From Syntrophaceae bacterium UBA4810 (GTDB taxonomy: Bacteria; Desulfobacterota; Syntrophia; Syntrophales; Smithellaceae), in the NCBI GenBank assembly GCA_002402545.1, contig DHGA01000012.1, positions 23,476 to 36,540 on the forward strand: a DNA stretch of 13,065 bases. Reading direction: 5' to 3'. The stretch's first letter is position 1, and the number at the start of each line of letters is the position of its first letter. Made by a program: the position numbers and the translations under genes. Below are positions 4,790 through 12,799 of this stretch, piece by piece. The notes under the pieces are model-generated. The model was not told the origin of the DNA, searched no databases, and saw only the letters and a program-made list of their open reading frames with translations.

Positions 4790-6496
4790 TTAAGTCATTA
4801 CGCCTGATGCCGCTTCTTCGAACGTGGTAATACCCAGCATGACCTTTTGCGCCGCGTCTTCACGCAGAGTTCTTAGTTTTCCGGCATCAACGGCGGCGCG
4901 CGTAATTTCCTGGCTGGATTTACGTTTCAAAATCATATCCTGCACCATTTCATCATTAACCAGCACTTCAAAGAGGCCTGTTCTTCCCTTATAGCCTGTA
5001 TTCTTACACTGGTAACATCCCTTGCCCCGCTGAAAATTAGCAACTTTGGCTTCCTTTTCGGATATTCCAAACGAAGTCAACGCGCTTTGAGGCGGAGTGT
5101 ATTTTTCCTTACAATAAGGGCACACGGTGCGCACAAGTCTCTGCGCGAAAGTAACCAGCATTACCGACGAAATCAGGAAAGGTTCAATTCCCATATCAAT
5201 AAATCTGGTAATAGCGCCCGCGGCATCATTTGTATGCACGGTGCTCAAAACTCTATGTCCCGTCTGCGCGGCCTGCACGGATATTGCCGCCGTTTCCGCG
5301 TCACGGATTTCACCGACCATGATTACATCCGGATCCTGGCGTAAAATTGAACGCAAACCGCTGGCAAACGTCATCCCCGCCTTACGATTGAGCTGCGCCT
5401 GACGAATATTATTGACACGATATTCCACCGGATCTTCCAGCGTAATGATGTTTATATCCGGCTTATTTATTGAATTCAAAATAGCGTAAAGGCTGGTACT
5501 CTTGCCGCTTCCTGTAGGCCCGGTGCTCAAAATCATGCCGTAAGGTTTGATAATCATATTTTCAATTTTAGCCATATCTTCGGCAACCATACCCAGGCGA
5601 TCCAGCGTGTAAATTCCGCCGCTCATATCCAGCATGCGTAACACAAGATTTTCACCATAGATTGTGGGTATAGAAGAAACTCTTACGTTTATTTCCTTTT
5701 TTTCTATTTTTAAAGTAAAACGCCCGTCTTGAGGAATTCTTGATATGGTAATATCCATATTGGCCAGAATTTTCATACGGGCAATAATAGGCAAAAAAAG
5801 CGTTTTCGGCGGTGAAGGAACATCCATTAGTTTGCCGTCAATACGAAATCTCAATTGCACAGTGTTTTGCTGAGGACTGATGTGAATATCGCTTGCCCCG
5901 TCTCTTATCGCCTGAGCGAAAATTGAATTTACCAGACGGATGACAGGAGCTTCCCCCGCCATATCCTGAAGCGCGGAAATCTGTACTTCCTCTTTAGCCT
6001 GTTCTTCCTCCGCCTCGACACCATCCCCAATTTCCATTGTCTCCATAATGCCGCCCAGGCCGGACTGCATTCCATAAAGACTGTTGATAATTTGATTTAC
6101 TTCTCTTTCTGTGCAGATTACCGGTTCAACTTCCAGGTTGGCAGAGACTTCGATTGAATCGAGTGTATTAATATCCAGCGGATCAACAGTAGCGACACTA
6201 AGCAGCCGCCCTTTCTTCTTCAAAGGAGCTATCTGATATTTTTGCGCTGTTTCAATCGGTATGTAATTTGTTAAAGTGACATCAAGAGGATATTTATCAG
6301 GATGATATTTCTGAATGTTTAACTGTTCGCTCAGCAGGTCTATAATTTGCTGTTCGTTAATAATTCCCGCCCTTGTCAGATACTGCCCAATCTTCAAACC
6401 GGCTTTTCTTTGCTCAACTAAAGCCTGCTTGAGCTTATCTTCAGATATAAGCCCGGCATCTACCAGCATTTCACCCAAACGTTTTTTGATCTTCAT
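4790..6496 (-). CDS. mshE: Pilus assembly ATPase, MshE/PilB/GspE family, with c-di-GMP-binding MshEN domain
   Basis: A 568-residue hexameric secretion-type ATPase. The N-terminus carries two MshEN repeats in the canonical 24-5-24 spacing: residues 6-29 (RLGEMLVDAGL...ALVEQ) and 35-58 (KIGQYLTRAGI...LLSEQ). In MshE of Vibrio this tandem motif binds cyclic di-GMP. The catalytic part has Walker A GPTGSGKST (326-334), the Asp box (351-358), Walker B DVIMVGEIRDAET (390-402) and the His box TGHRVLSTVHTNDA (412-425). A four-cysteine zinc site (C459, C462, C494, C497) marks an assembly ATPase of the PilB/GspE group; retraction PilT lacks it. The acidic stretch at 154-170 is a variable linker. A GGGAGG ribosome site precedes the ATG, and the gene lies 27 bases after the ExeA-like gene. 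Confidence 0.96.
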   Translation of the reverse strand: MKIKKRLGEMLVDAGLISEDKLKQALVEQRKAGLKIGQYLTRAGIINEQQIIDLLSEQLNIQKYHPDKYPLDVTLTNYIPIETAQKYQIAPLKKKGRLLSVATVDPLDINTLDSIEVSANLEVEPVICTEREVNQIINSLYGMQSGLGGIMETMEIGDGVEAEEEQAKEEVQISALQDMAGEAPVIRLVNSIFAQAIRDGASDIHISPQQNTVQLRFRIDGKLMDVPSPPKTLFLPIIARMKILANMDITISRIPQDGRFTLKIEKKEINVRVSSIPTIYGENLVLRMLDMSGGIYTLDRLGMVAEDMAKIENMIIKPYGMILSTGPTGSGKSTSLYAILNSINKPDINIITLEDPVEYRVNNIRQAQLNRKAGMTFASGLRSILRQDPDVIMVGEIRDAETAAISVQAAQTGHRVLSTVHTNDAAGAITRFIDMGIEPFLISSVMLVTFAQRLVRTVCPYCKEKYTPPQSALTSFGISEKEAKVANFQRGKGCYQCKNTGYKGRTGLFEVLVNDEMVQDMILKRKSSQEITRAAVDAGKLRTLREDAAQKVMLGITTFEEAASGVMT

Positions 6497-6523
6497 TAAA
6501 CCTCCCGGATGACTTAAGCACCA

Positions 6524-8098
6524 TCAACCCTGCAAAGCCCGGCGATTGAAAAATATTGTATCGTTATTCCAGTTAGAAATTATTTTCACGCCGCCCGCTA
6601 ATTCCTGCGGCAGTTTTTTTACTAAATCGCCCGCATCTTGAGCAGAGTCATAATTTTTATTAACAATCACGGCATATCTGACGGAATTATTTGTCTTTTC
6701 CCAATAAGGTAAAAAAATCATAGACGGTAAATCTTTGCGGTAACGATTTTTATTAAAAAAATCATAAATCTCTTCTATGTTTTCTCCGTCTTTTAAGAGC
6801 AATACAAATTTACCCGTTTTAGAAGAATCCAGTTTTGCCGGAATTGAGGGAAGCATCAGCGTGTATCCTTCCTCAATTATATTTTTATTTTTGATGTGCG
6901 GATTTTCTCTGATTACGGCGTCGAGTATTTCATGCCCGGCCGAACCATAGATGTCGTAAATAATCCACCATAAGGTCATCCCTTTTTTAACAGTCATCAG
7001 CCCCAGAGATAAGGGCATTTTATTTTCCTGTGGTTCTTTCTGCTCTACAACCGCAGCGATTGCAATAGATTCTGATTTCGTAACAGCTTGAGGCGTCTCT
7101 TCGGCAGGCGCTGTATTTGGGGCTTCGGCAATAACCGGAGCTGGCGATATTTTGTCTTCAGCAGGCGTGGTTTTATAATCAGAAATAATTGCTTTTACGG
7201 GAAAGATCAGCGCCAGAAAAAGCAGCAAGCTCAATGCCGCCCATTTAATTCTTTTAAATAAAGGCGCGGCCATGTCATTCACGCAGCTTCTAACGAAGAA
7301 CCATCCCGCCTTATGCTTGTTGCGGATAATCATCTTTAGAATTACTTCATGACATAAGGAAACAACTTTACGCGGGTAACCGCCGGTAGCCAGATATATT
7401 GCCGCGTAACCCAAAGAACTGAATATGGGCGGGGCGATTTCAAAATTTCTCGCTACCGCGAGACGATATTTTATCATTGCCTGCATCTGCTTGAAATTAA
7501 GCGGCTTTAAATAATAAAGCACGTTAATGCGATCTGTTAAATTCGGGCGGTTATTAAGAATGTATTTGAATTCTTTTTGGGCGAAGATTATTATCTGCAG
7601 TAGTTTGAAATCATTGGTTTCATAATTGAGAAATTCCCTTAATATTTCCAGGCAATCAGCGGATATTTTCTGGCCTTCATCAATAACCAGAACAACAATT
7701 TTATCTTCGTCAACCCCTTTAACAAAAAGGTAATTTTTAATTTTTTCTTTAAGATGCCACTCGCTTTGTTCTTCTCGCGCGCCTTCAATGCCGATCATCG
7801 CGCAAACCGTCTGCAGGAACTCAACAGGGCTGTTAAATGAAGGATCAAGCAAAAGATGAGTTTCTATTTCTGTTGGCTGCGCGTCTGTGGCGGAAAAGTT
7901 CTGAATCAGCTTGCGGCACAAAGTTGTCTTGCCGGTTCCGACATCACCGATTACGACGTTGAGACCGCGGCGCAAACGCACCGACAGTTCCAATTTCTGC
8001 AGGCAACCGGTGTGTTGGGGAGAAGAAAAAAGAAATTCCGGTTCCGGCGAATTGGAAAAAGGCTCTTTTTTGAAATTAAGAATGCCGTAATATTCCAT
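6524..8098 (-). CDS. ExeA/GspA/MshM-type AAA ATPase with transmembrane helix and LysM-like periplasmic domain
   Basis: A 524-residue protein. The start YYGILNFKKEPFSNSPEPEF and the AAA domain (about 1-270) are typical of ExeA/MshM: Walker A GDVGTGKTT (51-59), Walker B VVLVIDEGQ (135-143). A membrane helix (about 284-304) is followed by a Pro/Ala/Glu-rich linker (305-358). Then comes a LysM-like fold (about 368-418, TVKKGMTLWWIIYDIYG...LMLPSIP) and a final segment (about 430-518) resembling a SPOR-type repeat. ExeA proteins bind peptidoglycan and help place the secretin in the outer membrane; here LysM/SPOR-like modules replace the usual peptidoglycan-binding domain. The gene lies between the secretin and the assembly ATPase, as mshM does. 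The ribosome site before the ATG is weak. The AAA and membrane parts are clear; the C-terminal domain calls are from pattern only. Confidence 0.9.
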   Translation of the reverse strand: MEYYGILNFKKEPFSNSPEPEFLFSSPQHTGCLQKLELSVRLRRGLNVVIGDVGTGKTTLCRKLIQNFSATDAQPTEIETHLLLDPSFNSPVEFLQTVCAMIGIEGAREEQSEWHLKEKIKNYLFVKGVDEDKIVVLVIDEGQKISADCLEILREFLNYETNDFKLLQIIIFAQKEFKYILNNRPNLTDRINVLYYLKPLNFKQMQAMIKYRLAVARNFEIAPPIFSSLGYAAIYLATGGYPRKVVSLCHEVILKMIIRNKHKAGWFFVRSCVNDMAAPLFKRIKWAALSLLLFLALIFPVKAIISDYKTTPAEDKISPAPVIAEAPNTAPAEETPQAVTKSESIAIAAVVEQKEPQENKMPLSLGLMTVKKGMTLWWIIYDIYGSAGHEILDAVIRENPHIKNKNIIEEGYTLMLPSIPAKLDSSKTGKFVLLLKDGENIEEIYDFFNKNRYRKDLPSMIFLPYWEKTNNSVRYAVIVNKNYDSAQDAGDLVKKLPQELAGGVKIISNWNNDTIFFNRRALQG

Positions 8099-8114
8099 TT
8101 TAAACTGCCACTAT

Positions 8115-8206
8115 TTATTTATCCTGGCCGGATTGCGTTTGCGTTTTTTCCGGCTGTGCTGTTTGTGCTTTTTCTTTTATGGGCTGAGCCGTGTCAGCGC
8201 CCTTTT
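8115..8206 (-). other. Out-of-frame continuation of the secretin gene (apparent one-base frameshift)
   Basis: The gap after the secretin stop is 95 bases, while other gaps in the operon are 3 to 27. If one A of the AAAA run (8203-8206) is skipped, the frame continues 28 residues beyond ...ENEKATK and ends at TAA (8115-8117), 16 bases before the next ATG. The tail is hydrophilic with an imperfect repeat (TAQPIKEKAQ / TAQPEKTQTQ), like a secretin tail or linker. This could be a sequencing indel, a real mutation or a slippage site. Confidence 0.5.
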
Positions 8207-9798
8207 GTTGCCTTCTCATTTTCTGTGGAAGGTGCCACCTGGCTTACATTAACCGCCGACTGTAAAATGTGTGGCGTAATAAAAATCAGCACTTCTTCCA
8301 TAGCGTCGCTTTTGCTATCGGATTTAAAAAGATAACCAAAAATGGGGACATCTTTAATCCATGGCCATCCGGCGTCTCCGGTTGCTATACGCTGTTTGGT
8401 TAAACCGGAAATAACGATTGTTTCGCCATCTTCCACAATCAGAACTGTTTCTGTCTGTTTTTTAATGATGAAGGGATTGCCCTCAACATTGCGCAGCGGA
8501 TCAACCTCGTCTTTTTTCACAAGAATCGTCATTTTCAGATTTTTGCCGTCAATGACATGCGGCGTGATTTCCAGGCGCAGCACAACATCTTCAAATTTTA
8601 CCGTTCTGGTTTCTCTGCCGCTTGAATCTATCTCTCTGGTGACGTAAGGCACCCTTTCTCCATTTTCCGTGTAAGCTTTTTGATTATCCAAAGTTGTAAT
8701 CGATGGGCTGGAAAGAATATTCAACACGTTGTCCTGCTGTAGGGCCTGCAATTGAATCTCCAATAAATTGCCGCCTATTTTACCTATAATAAGGCCCAAA
8801 GAGCCGGCTCCGGCTGCCGAAGCTATATCAGCAATCGGGAAACTCCCGGCAAATCCCTGTCCGCCGATACCTTTAGCCCCTAATCCCTGTGTGGGTGTAT
8901 AGTTGCCAGCCAATGGGTCACCAATACCCTGCGAACCTCCCGGCGTTACATAAACATCCTTGCGCTTATACATGCCGCCCCATAAAACGCCTAAATCACG
9001 GGCGACATTTTTGGTGGTTTCCACAATATTCGCTTTAATCAATATCTGAGGCGTCGGTCTATCTATCTGCTCGATAATTCGTAACATTCTTACCAAATCT
9101 TCATGGATGGCGGATATCACCAGCGAGTTGGAATGTTCATCAAGACGCACCGAACCGCGCGGTTTTCCGTCTTTGTCTTTGGTTAAAAACTCCTGGAGTG
9201 TTTCCACCATCTTCTTTGGATTAGCAAAGTTTACCTTGATCACCACTGGCTGCAAGAGAGGCTCCACCCAGCGAATATCGCGCAACTGTACTTTGCGCTT
9301 CAAATCCTGCTCGATATCGTCAACGGTCTTTACCAGAAGAACCTCGCCTTCCCAAAGATAAGACAAAGCATGTGTGCGGAGCAATCCGGTAAAAGCCTGA
9401 TCCCATGGTACACCGCGGAAATCGACGCTGATTTCGCCTTTCAAATCATTTTTTACCAGCATATTTAAATCGACCGACTTGGCCATTGCCCGCAGAACAG
9501 TCCGCAGTTCCGCCTGGCGCATGGTAAGATTAATCGGCTTTGTGGGAAGTTTTCTTATTCCGACCGCAGAAAGCGCGATTGATGATTCAGACTCTGTCTT
9601 GAGAGTGCTTACATCAAATTTTCTTATTTCCGCCGATGGAGAATGCCCCTGTGACTCTTCCGCCATAGTTGACCATTTTTCAAAAAAAGCATCCTTTTTG
9701 GCATTCTTTTGAAAATCGGCGCAGCCGGCAAAGAACGTGAATGCAAAAATTATCGGCATCCACGTTACGATATTTTTACTCAAACTTAAGCATTTCAA
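8194..9798 (-). CDS. mshL: Outer-membrane secretin, MshL/PilQ/GspD family, probable lipoprotein
   Basis: This secretin forms the outer-membrane channel for the pilus. From a TTG at 9798 (GGAGG 8 bases upstream at 9807-9811) it has 534 residues. The frame is open to another TTG at 9813, but that codon overlaps the ribosome site. The N-terminus is a signal peptide ending FTFFAGC, giving a lipidated Cys26. An STN domain (about 89-160, INLTMRQAELRTVLRAMAKS) and a secretin N-type domain (about 186-247) precede the beta-barrel secretin domain (about 340-513). That domain has a GIGG-rich loop ahead of it and the signature VPIFGYLFKSDS...EVLIFITPHI. Position after the PilP/MshK-like gene and before the ExeA-like ATPase matches mshL. 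The visible stop may be premature: the tail continues in another frame over the next 90 bases. Confidence 0.94.
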   Translation of the reverse strand: MKCLSLSKNIVTWMPIIFAFTFFAGCADFQKNAKKDAFFEKWSTMAEESQGHSPSAEIRKFDVSTLKTESESSIALSAVGIRKLPTKPINLTMRQAELRTVLRAMAKSVDLNMLVKNDLKGEISVDFRGVPWDQAFTGLLRTHALSYLWEGEVLLVKTVDDIEQDLKRKVQLRDIRWVEPLLQPVVIKVNFANPKKMVETLQEFLTKDKDGKPRGSVRLDEHSNSLVISAIHEDLVRMLRIIEQIDRPTPQILIKANIVETTKNVARDLGVLWGGMYKRKDVYVTPGGSQGIGDPLAGNYTPTQGLGAKGIGGQGFAGSFPIADIASAAGAGSLGLIIGKIGGNLLEIQLQALQQDNVLNILSSPSITTLDNQKAYTENGERVPYVTREIDSSGRETRTVKFEDVVLRLEITPHVIDGKNLKMTILVKKDEVDPLRNVEGNPFIIKKQTETVLIVEDGETIVISGLTKQRIATGDAGWPWIKDVPIFGYLFKSDSKSDAMEEVLIFITPHILQSAVNVSQVAPSTENEKATKGR

Positions 9799-9822
9799 GT
9801 TGCAAACCTCCAATGCTGATTT

Positions 9823-10314
9823 TTATTCCTGTATGGGAACCTCTATCTCGCTCCCCGTATTTTTGTTTTCAATCAGAACATAGGAAGGCGTAATCTTTTT
9901 TAAGTAATATCCTTCCATTTCCAATTGCTCTCCTTCACGATATTCATAGCCGTTGATAACGGCCAATCTCCTCTTCCCTGAATCAACATACCCTGAATAG
10001 ATTGTTCGGGACTGACCTGCTTTTCCCGCCGCGTCTTTTGCCGCCCATTCTCTGACACCCTGCCTGTCCCAAAACGGATTTTTATCCCAGTCGGCTTCCG
10101 CCTTGGTGACAATATAAGCATCAACTCCGGACGCAATATCTGTGAGCAAATCTTTATTCAGGTCATTTACAAAAGTATTTATGTTGGCGGGGTTAGCCGT
10201 GGCTTTGGCTTTTTTTGCCGCCGGCCCGGCAATGAATAATTCATAAACCGCGTATAAAGCAAATATACCCGCGATGATTAATATGATGATTTGCCTTTTG
10301 TTTAATTTCGACAT
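9823..10314 (-). CDS. PilP/MshK-like inner-membrane alignment protein with GspB-type C-terminal domain
   Basis: A 163-residue bitopic protein. A short basic N-terminus precedes one membrane helix (about 8-28), an Ala/Lys-rich linker, and a periplasmic region. The C-terminal beta-rich part (about 104-161) contains YSGYV...RLAVINGYEYREGEQ...YVLIENKNTGSEIEV. This matches the pattern of the GspB/MshK/PilP family (a 'V-I-N-G-x-x-Y-x-x-G' turn) that contacts the secretin periplasmic domain. Its role would be to link the inner-membrane PilN/PilO-like complex to the secretin encoded 9 to 24 bases downstream. An AGGAAA ribosome site lies in the 10-base gap after the PilO-like gene. Family assignment is from domain pattern and gene order; sequence conservation in this family is low. 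Confidence 0.8.
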   Translation of the reverse strand: MSKLNKRQIIILIIAGIFALYAVYELFIAGPAAKKAKATANPANINTFVNDLNKDLLTDIASGVDAYIVTKAEADWDKNPFWDRQGVREWAAKDAAGKAGQSRTIYSGYVDSGKRRLAVINGYEYREGEQLEMEGYYLKKITPSYVLIENKNTGSEIEVPIQE

Positions 10315-10324
10315 ATTTATTTTC

Positions 10325-10864
10325 CTAATTTCCGCTAACCTTCAGCCAAACGATAGCCTGCAGCTCCATGGAATCGGAAAGCTGTTTTACGCTGACTTCT
10401 TCAATTTTTTCGAGATAAGGAATATCACCAAGCCCGATGAGTAACTCTCTGAAATTTACAAAATCGCCCCTGACCACCGCGTTATACACAAGCGAAGACT
10501 GACCGGCGGAAATCTTGGTCAAATCCGGAGTGATGGACAACATTCTTAACCCGGATTTTTCCGCCGTTGCCTTAAATATATCGGGAAATTTTGTGGCTTC
10601 TTCTCTGGATATCGCTTTTGAGGGAGGGTTGGGCAGTGTAAGCTCTTTTTTGTTTTCCATTGACTTTGTAAGCGTGAGATATATCGGCCCTAAATCTTTC
10701 TGCGCGGCAACCTGGTTTTCCAGTTTGTTAAGCTCATTTAACTTATGAGCGTTAATTTTATGCATAGGAAATATAGCCAGCAAACCAATCAGCACGATAA
10801 TTCCGGCGCAGACAAACAAATACCAAAGACTTTTTTCAGGTATGTTCAAATTCAATTTATTCAT
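10325..10864 (-). CDS. PilO/MshJ/GspM-like inner-membrane assembly protein
   Basis: A 179-residue protein with a short cytoplasmic N-terminus, one membrane helix (about 12-34), a short coiled coil (about 36-57, HKLNELNKLENQVAAQ) and a periplasmic ferredoxin-like region (about 90-176). The ending, VVRGDFVNFRELLIGLGDIPYLEKIEEVSV...LQAIVWLKV, is the typical PilO pattern in which one subdomain repeats as beta-alpha-beta. PilO-like proteins pair with PilN-like periplasmic domains; here that domain is fused to the upstream actin-like protein. The ATG follows the upstream stop by 5 bases, with TAGGAT as ribosome site overlapping that stop, so expression is coupled. Order between the PilM/N fusion and the PilP/MshK-like gene supports the assignment. 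Confidence 0.82.
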   Translation of the reverse strand: MNKLNLNIPEKSLWYLFVCAGIIVLIGLLAIFPMHKINAHKLNELNKLENQVAAQKDLGPIYLTLTKSMENKKELTLPNPPSKAISREEATKFPDIFKATAEKSGLRMLSITPDLTKISAGQSSLVYNAVVRGDFVNFRELLIGLGDIPYLEKIEEVSVKQLSDSMELQAIVWLKVSGN

Positions 10865-10869
10865 TATTG

Positions 10870-12714
10870 CTATCCTACCTGGGCATTGAGAGTGAAGTGA
10901 AGAATTTCGCTCTTTCTGAACGTTGTATAAGAAGTTTTGTTGATAGTTACTTTCTTGAACATCGGTGAATTTTCCAATTTCATCACATACTGCGCTAAAA
11001 GTGATTGCAGCATGTCGCGCTCTCCGAAAATAACTCCTTCCAAAATGACATCCTCGGAGAAATTCGTCGCGGCTTTTCCCGCGGCCGGTTGAGGCGTAAC
11101 TGCAGGCAAGCCAACTTTGAAATTTATCAGTTTAATATTCCCCGGAGTGATTGAGGCTACCTCGCCTATCGCGGCTGCCCCTAAATATCTTTGCGCGTAC
11201 TTTTTATTTCCATGCGTGTATTTTTTTACGTCTTCGGCCATTGTGGAAATTTGTTCAGTGGATAAAACAGGGTTATACGCGGAAAGTTCCCTTTCTTTCT
11301 GCGCTCGCTTTGAGTTCAAATTACTCATTTCCAAGGCCTGATACACCAAAGCGGCAAAACAAATAATTAAAGCGGCCGCAAAGGCTGTAAAGATTCCCCT
11401 ATTGATACGCGTGACACGCAATTCCTTGTTTTTTTCAACATAGGTAAAAAGAGCGTTGGGCGTACGTTTATTGTCAGATAAAGAAAGCCCCAAAACGGGG
11501 ACCATTGATATTTTTTCCGATAAGGTAAGTGAATCCGCGCCCGTGTATGACAAATGCCCGGAAAAAGGATCGAAAAATTCAGTTTTAACAGCTAGTTGGT
11601 CGCTTAAGTAAATTATAATGGGGTTATACGCGTTCATGCTGGACGCGACATATAGCTTTTCCACTTTTTGGTACCCAATGGAAGACGCATAGTATTGCAA
11701 TGTCCGCTCAATCTGGCGCGAAAGCCGCTCCCATACCGGGAAAATCATATCCAGAATTTCATCTTCGCGCAAATTGTAACCCGCGTCTCTTCGGGATAAT
11801 TTTTCTGAATCAGGCCCGAGGCTGAAAAGAATCTTTTTGGCTTCATTCAATTCGATTCTGGCGTTTGAATTTTTTTCATTAAACGAATCGGCAATTGCCT
11901 CGACCATGCTGCTGGTGCCGGTCTTGATGCCGCGGGTCATAACAAGATCATGCCTATTGTAAATATCTATACGGGAAAAGTCGTTGCCGATGAATAAACT
12001 GGCATAGGTTTCTTCGTCTTGCGTCAGCCATCCGGAACGGAAAATATTCTGAATGGCAAATGGCGCAATAGTGATTCCCGCCAGGGGGACACCGATATTG
12101 GAAAACAATAATTTAATTTTATCAATTTCCGCCTTTGGTGCCGTGTAAACCATCACCAGATATTTTGGCAAGCCCTGATCTGTTATTTCTTTTTGTACTT
12201 CGTAATCAAATATTGAATCCTTATCATCAAAGGCCATTTCTTTTTTTGCCGTCCAGTAAATTACATTTTCCAGCTGCTTTTTCGCCACGTGCGCGACTTT
12301 GAGGTAATTTACATTAACCTCTCCGGCGGGCATCATTGTCCAGATACTGCAGTTGGAAAATGAGCCGCAGAAAGAAATCAGGGCTGATTTAAGAAGATTA
12401 TTGAATTCAGATGTGTTCTTTGAGGTCAGATGATCGTATCTGATTATTTTATGGTCGATGAGCATCGGACGGCCGTCGGATGCTTTTATTGTTTTGGCCA
12501 ACCCGATAAAACCCTGGCCGAAATCAACACCGATTGTATAGCGTTTTTTATCCGCCGCGTGCTTCGCGCTGGAAATATCTAAAATTTTGGCCGTCTTTTT
12601 CGCCGGTTTAGATACTCTGGTTTTCTTAGAATCAGAATCCGGCGAGTCCGGCCCTGCTCCGCGGATAACATTGAGCAACTTTTCTGTTGAGTTAATATCG
12701 TCTGTGCGCGCCAA
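10870..12714 (-). CDS. PilM-PilN fusion, MshI/GspL-like actin-fold assembly protein
   Basis: A 614-residue, first gene of the operon. An unusual N-terminal extension of about 55 residues (STEKLLNVIRG, then a Ser/Asp/Lys-rich tract) precedes the PilM-type actin-like domain (about 58-412), which begins YTIGVDFGQGFIGLAKTI. One membrane helix (about 440-460) and a short coiled coil follow. The rest (about 510-612) is a PilN-type periplasmic domain with VILEGVIFGERDMLQSLLAQ...FTLNAQVG. In most type IV pilus loci PilM and PilN are separate; fusion gives a GspL-like layout that ties the cytoplasmic ATPase side directly to the periplasmic alignment complex. The start is a TTG at 12714 with AAGGAG 5 bases upstream; the downstream in-frame ATGs are deep in the domain. 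Confidence 0.88.
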   Translation of the reverse strand: MARTDDINSTEKLLNVIRGAGPDSPDSDSKKTRVSKPAKKTAKILDISSAKHAADKKRYTIGVDFGQGFIGLAKTIKASDGRPMLIDHKIIRYDHLTSKNTSEFNNLLKSALISFCGSFSNCSIWTMMPAGEVNVNYLKVAHVAKKQLENVIYWTAKKEMAFDDKDSIFDYEVQKEITDQGLPKYLVMVYTAPKAEIDKIKLLFSNIGVPLAGITIAPFAIQNIFRSGWLTQDEETYASLFIGNDFSRIDIYNRHDLVMTRGIKTGTSSMVEAIADSFNEKNSNARIELNEAKKILFSLGPDSEKLSRRDAGYNLREDEILDMIFPVWERLSRQIERTLQYYASSIGYQKVEKLYVASSMNAYNPIIIYLSDQLAVKTEFFDPFSGHLSYTGADSLTLSEKISMVPVLGLSLSDNKRTPNALFTYVEKNKELRVTRINRGIFTAFAAALIICFAALVYQALEMSNLNSKRAQKERELSAYNPVLSTEQISTMAEDVKKYTHGNKKYAQRYLGAAAIGEVASITPGNIKLINFKVGLPAVTPQPAAGKAATNFSEDVILEGVIFGERDMLQSLLAQYVMKLENSPMFKKVTINKTSYTTFRKSEILHFTLNAQVG

Positions 12715-12770
12715 AATTTCTCCTTGCTTTCATTATTAGGTAACTTGTCCGCACGCTGAAATTTTTCTGA

Positions 12771-12799
12771 ATTATATCAAATAATTCAATATTATACAA
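12771..12799 (-). promoter_or_regulatory. Candidate sigma-70 promoter P2 of the pilus operon
   Basis: TATAAT (12776-12771) is preceded by a 17-base spacer and TTGTAT (12799-12794; 3 of 6 with TTGACA). It lies 57 bases before the first start codon. The weak -35 makes it the less likely of two overlapping candidates. Confidence 0.35.

Noticed and set aside
7856..8335. 159-codon plus-strand open frame across the secretin/ExeA junction
   Set aside because: It lies opposite two well-supported minus-strand genes, has no family resemblance and follows their codon structure. Part of it is the complement of the proposed secretin tail.
9900..10136. 78-codon minus-strand frame within the PilP/MshK-like gene
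   Set aside because: Out-of-frame shadow; the PilP-like frame has the signal anchor and domain pattern.
2222..12714. Type II secretion system locus
   Set aside because: GspL-like fusion and ExeA-like ATPase raise the possibility, but there is no set of GspG-K pseudopilins or GspC. The MshEN-bearing ATPase and the I-J-K-L-M-E-G order favour an MSHA-type pilus.
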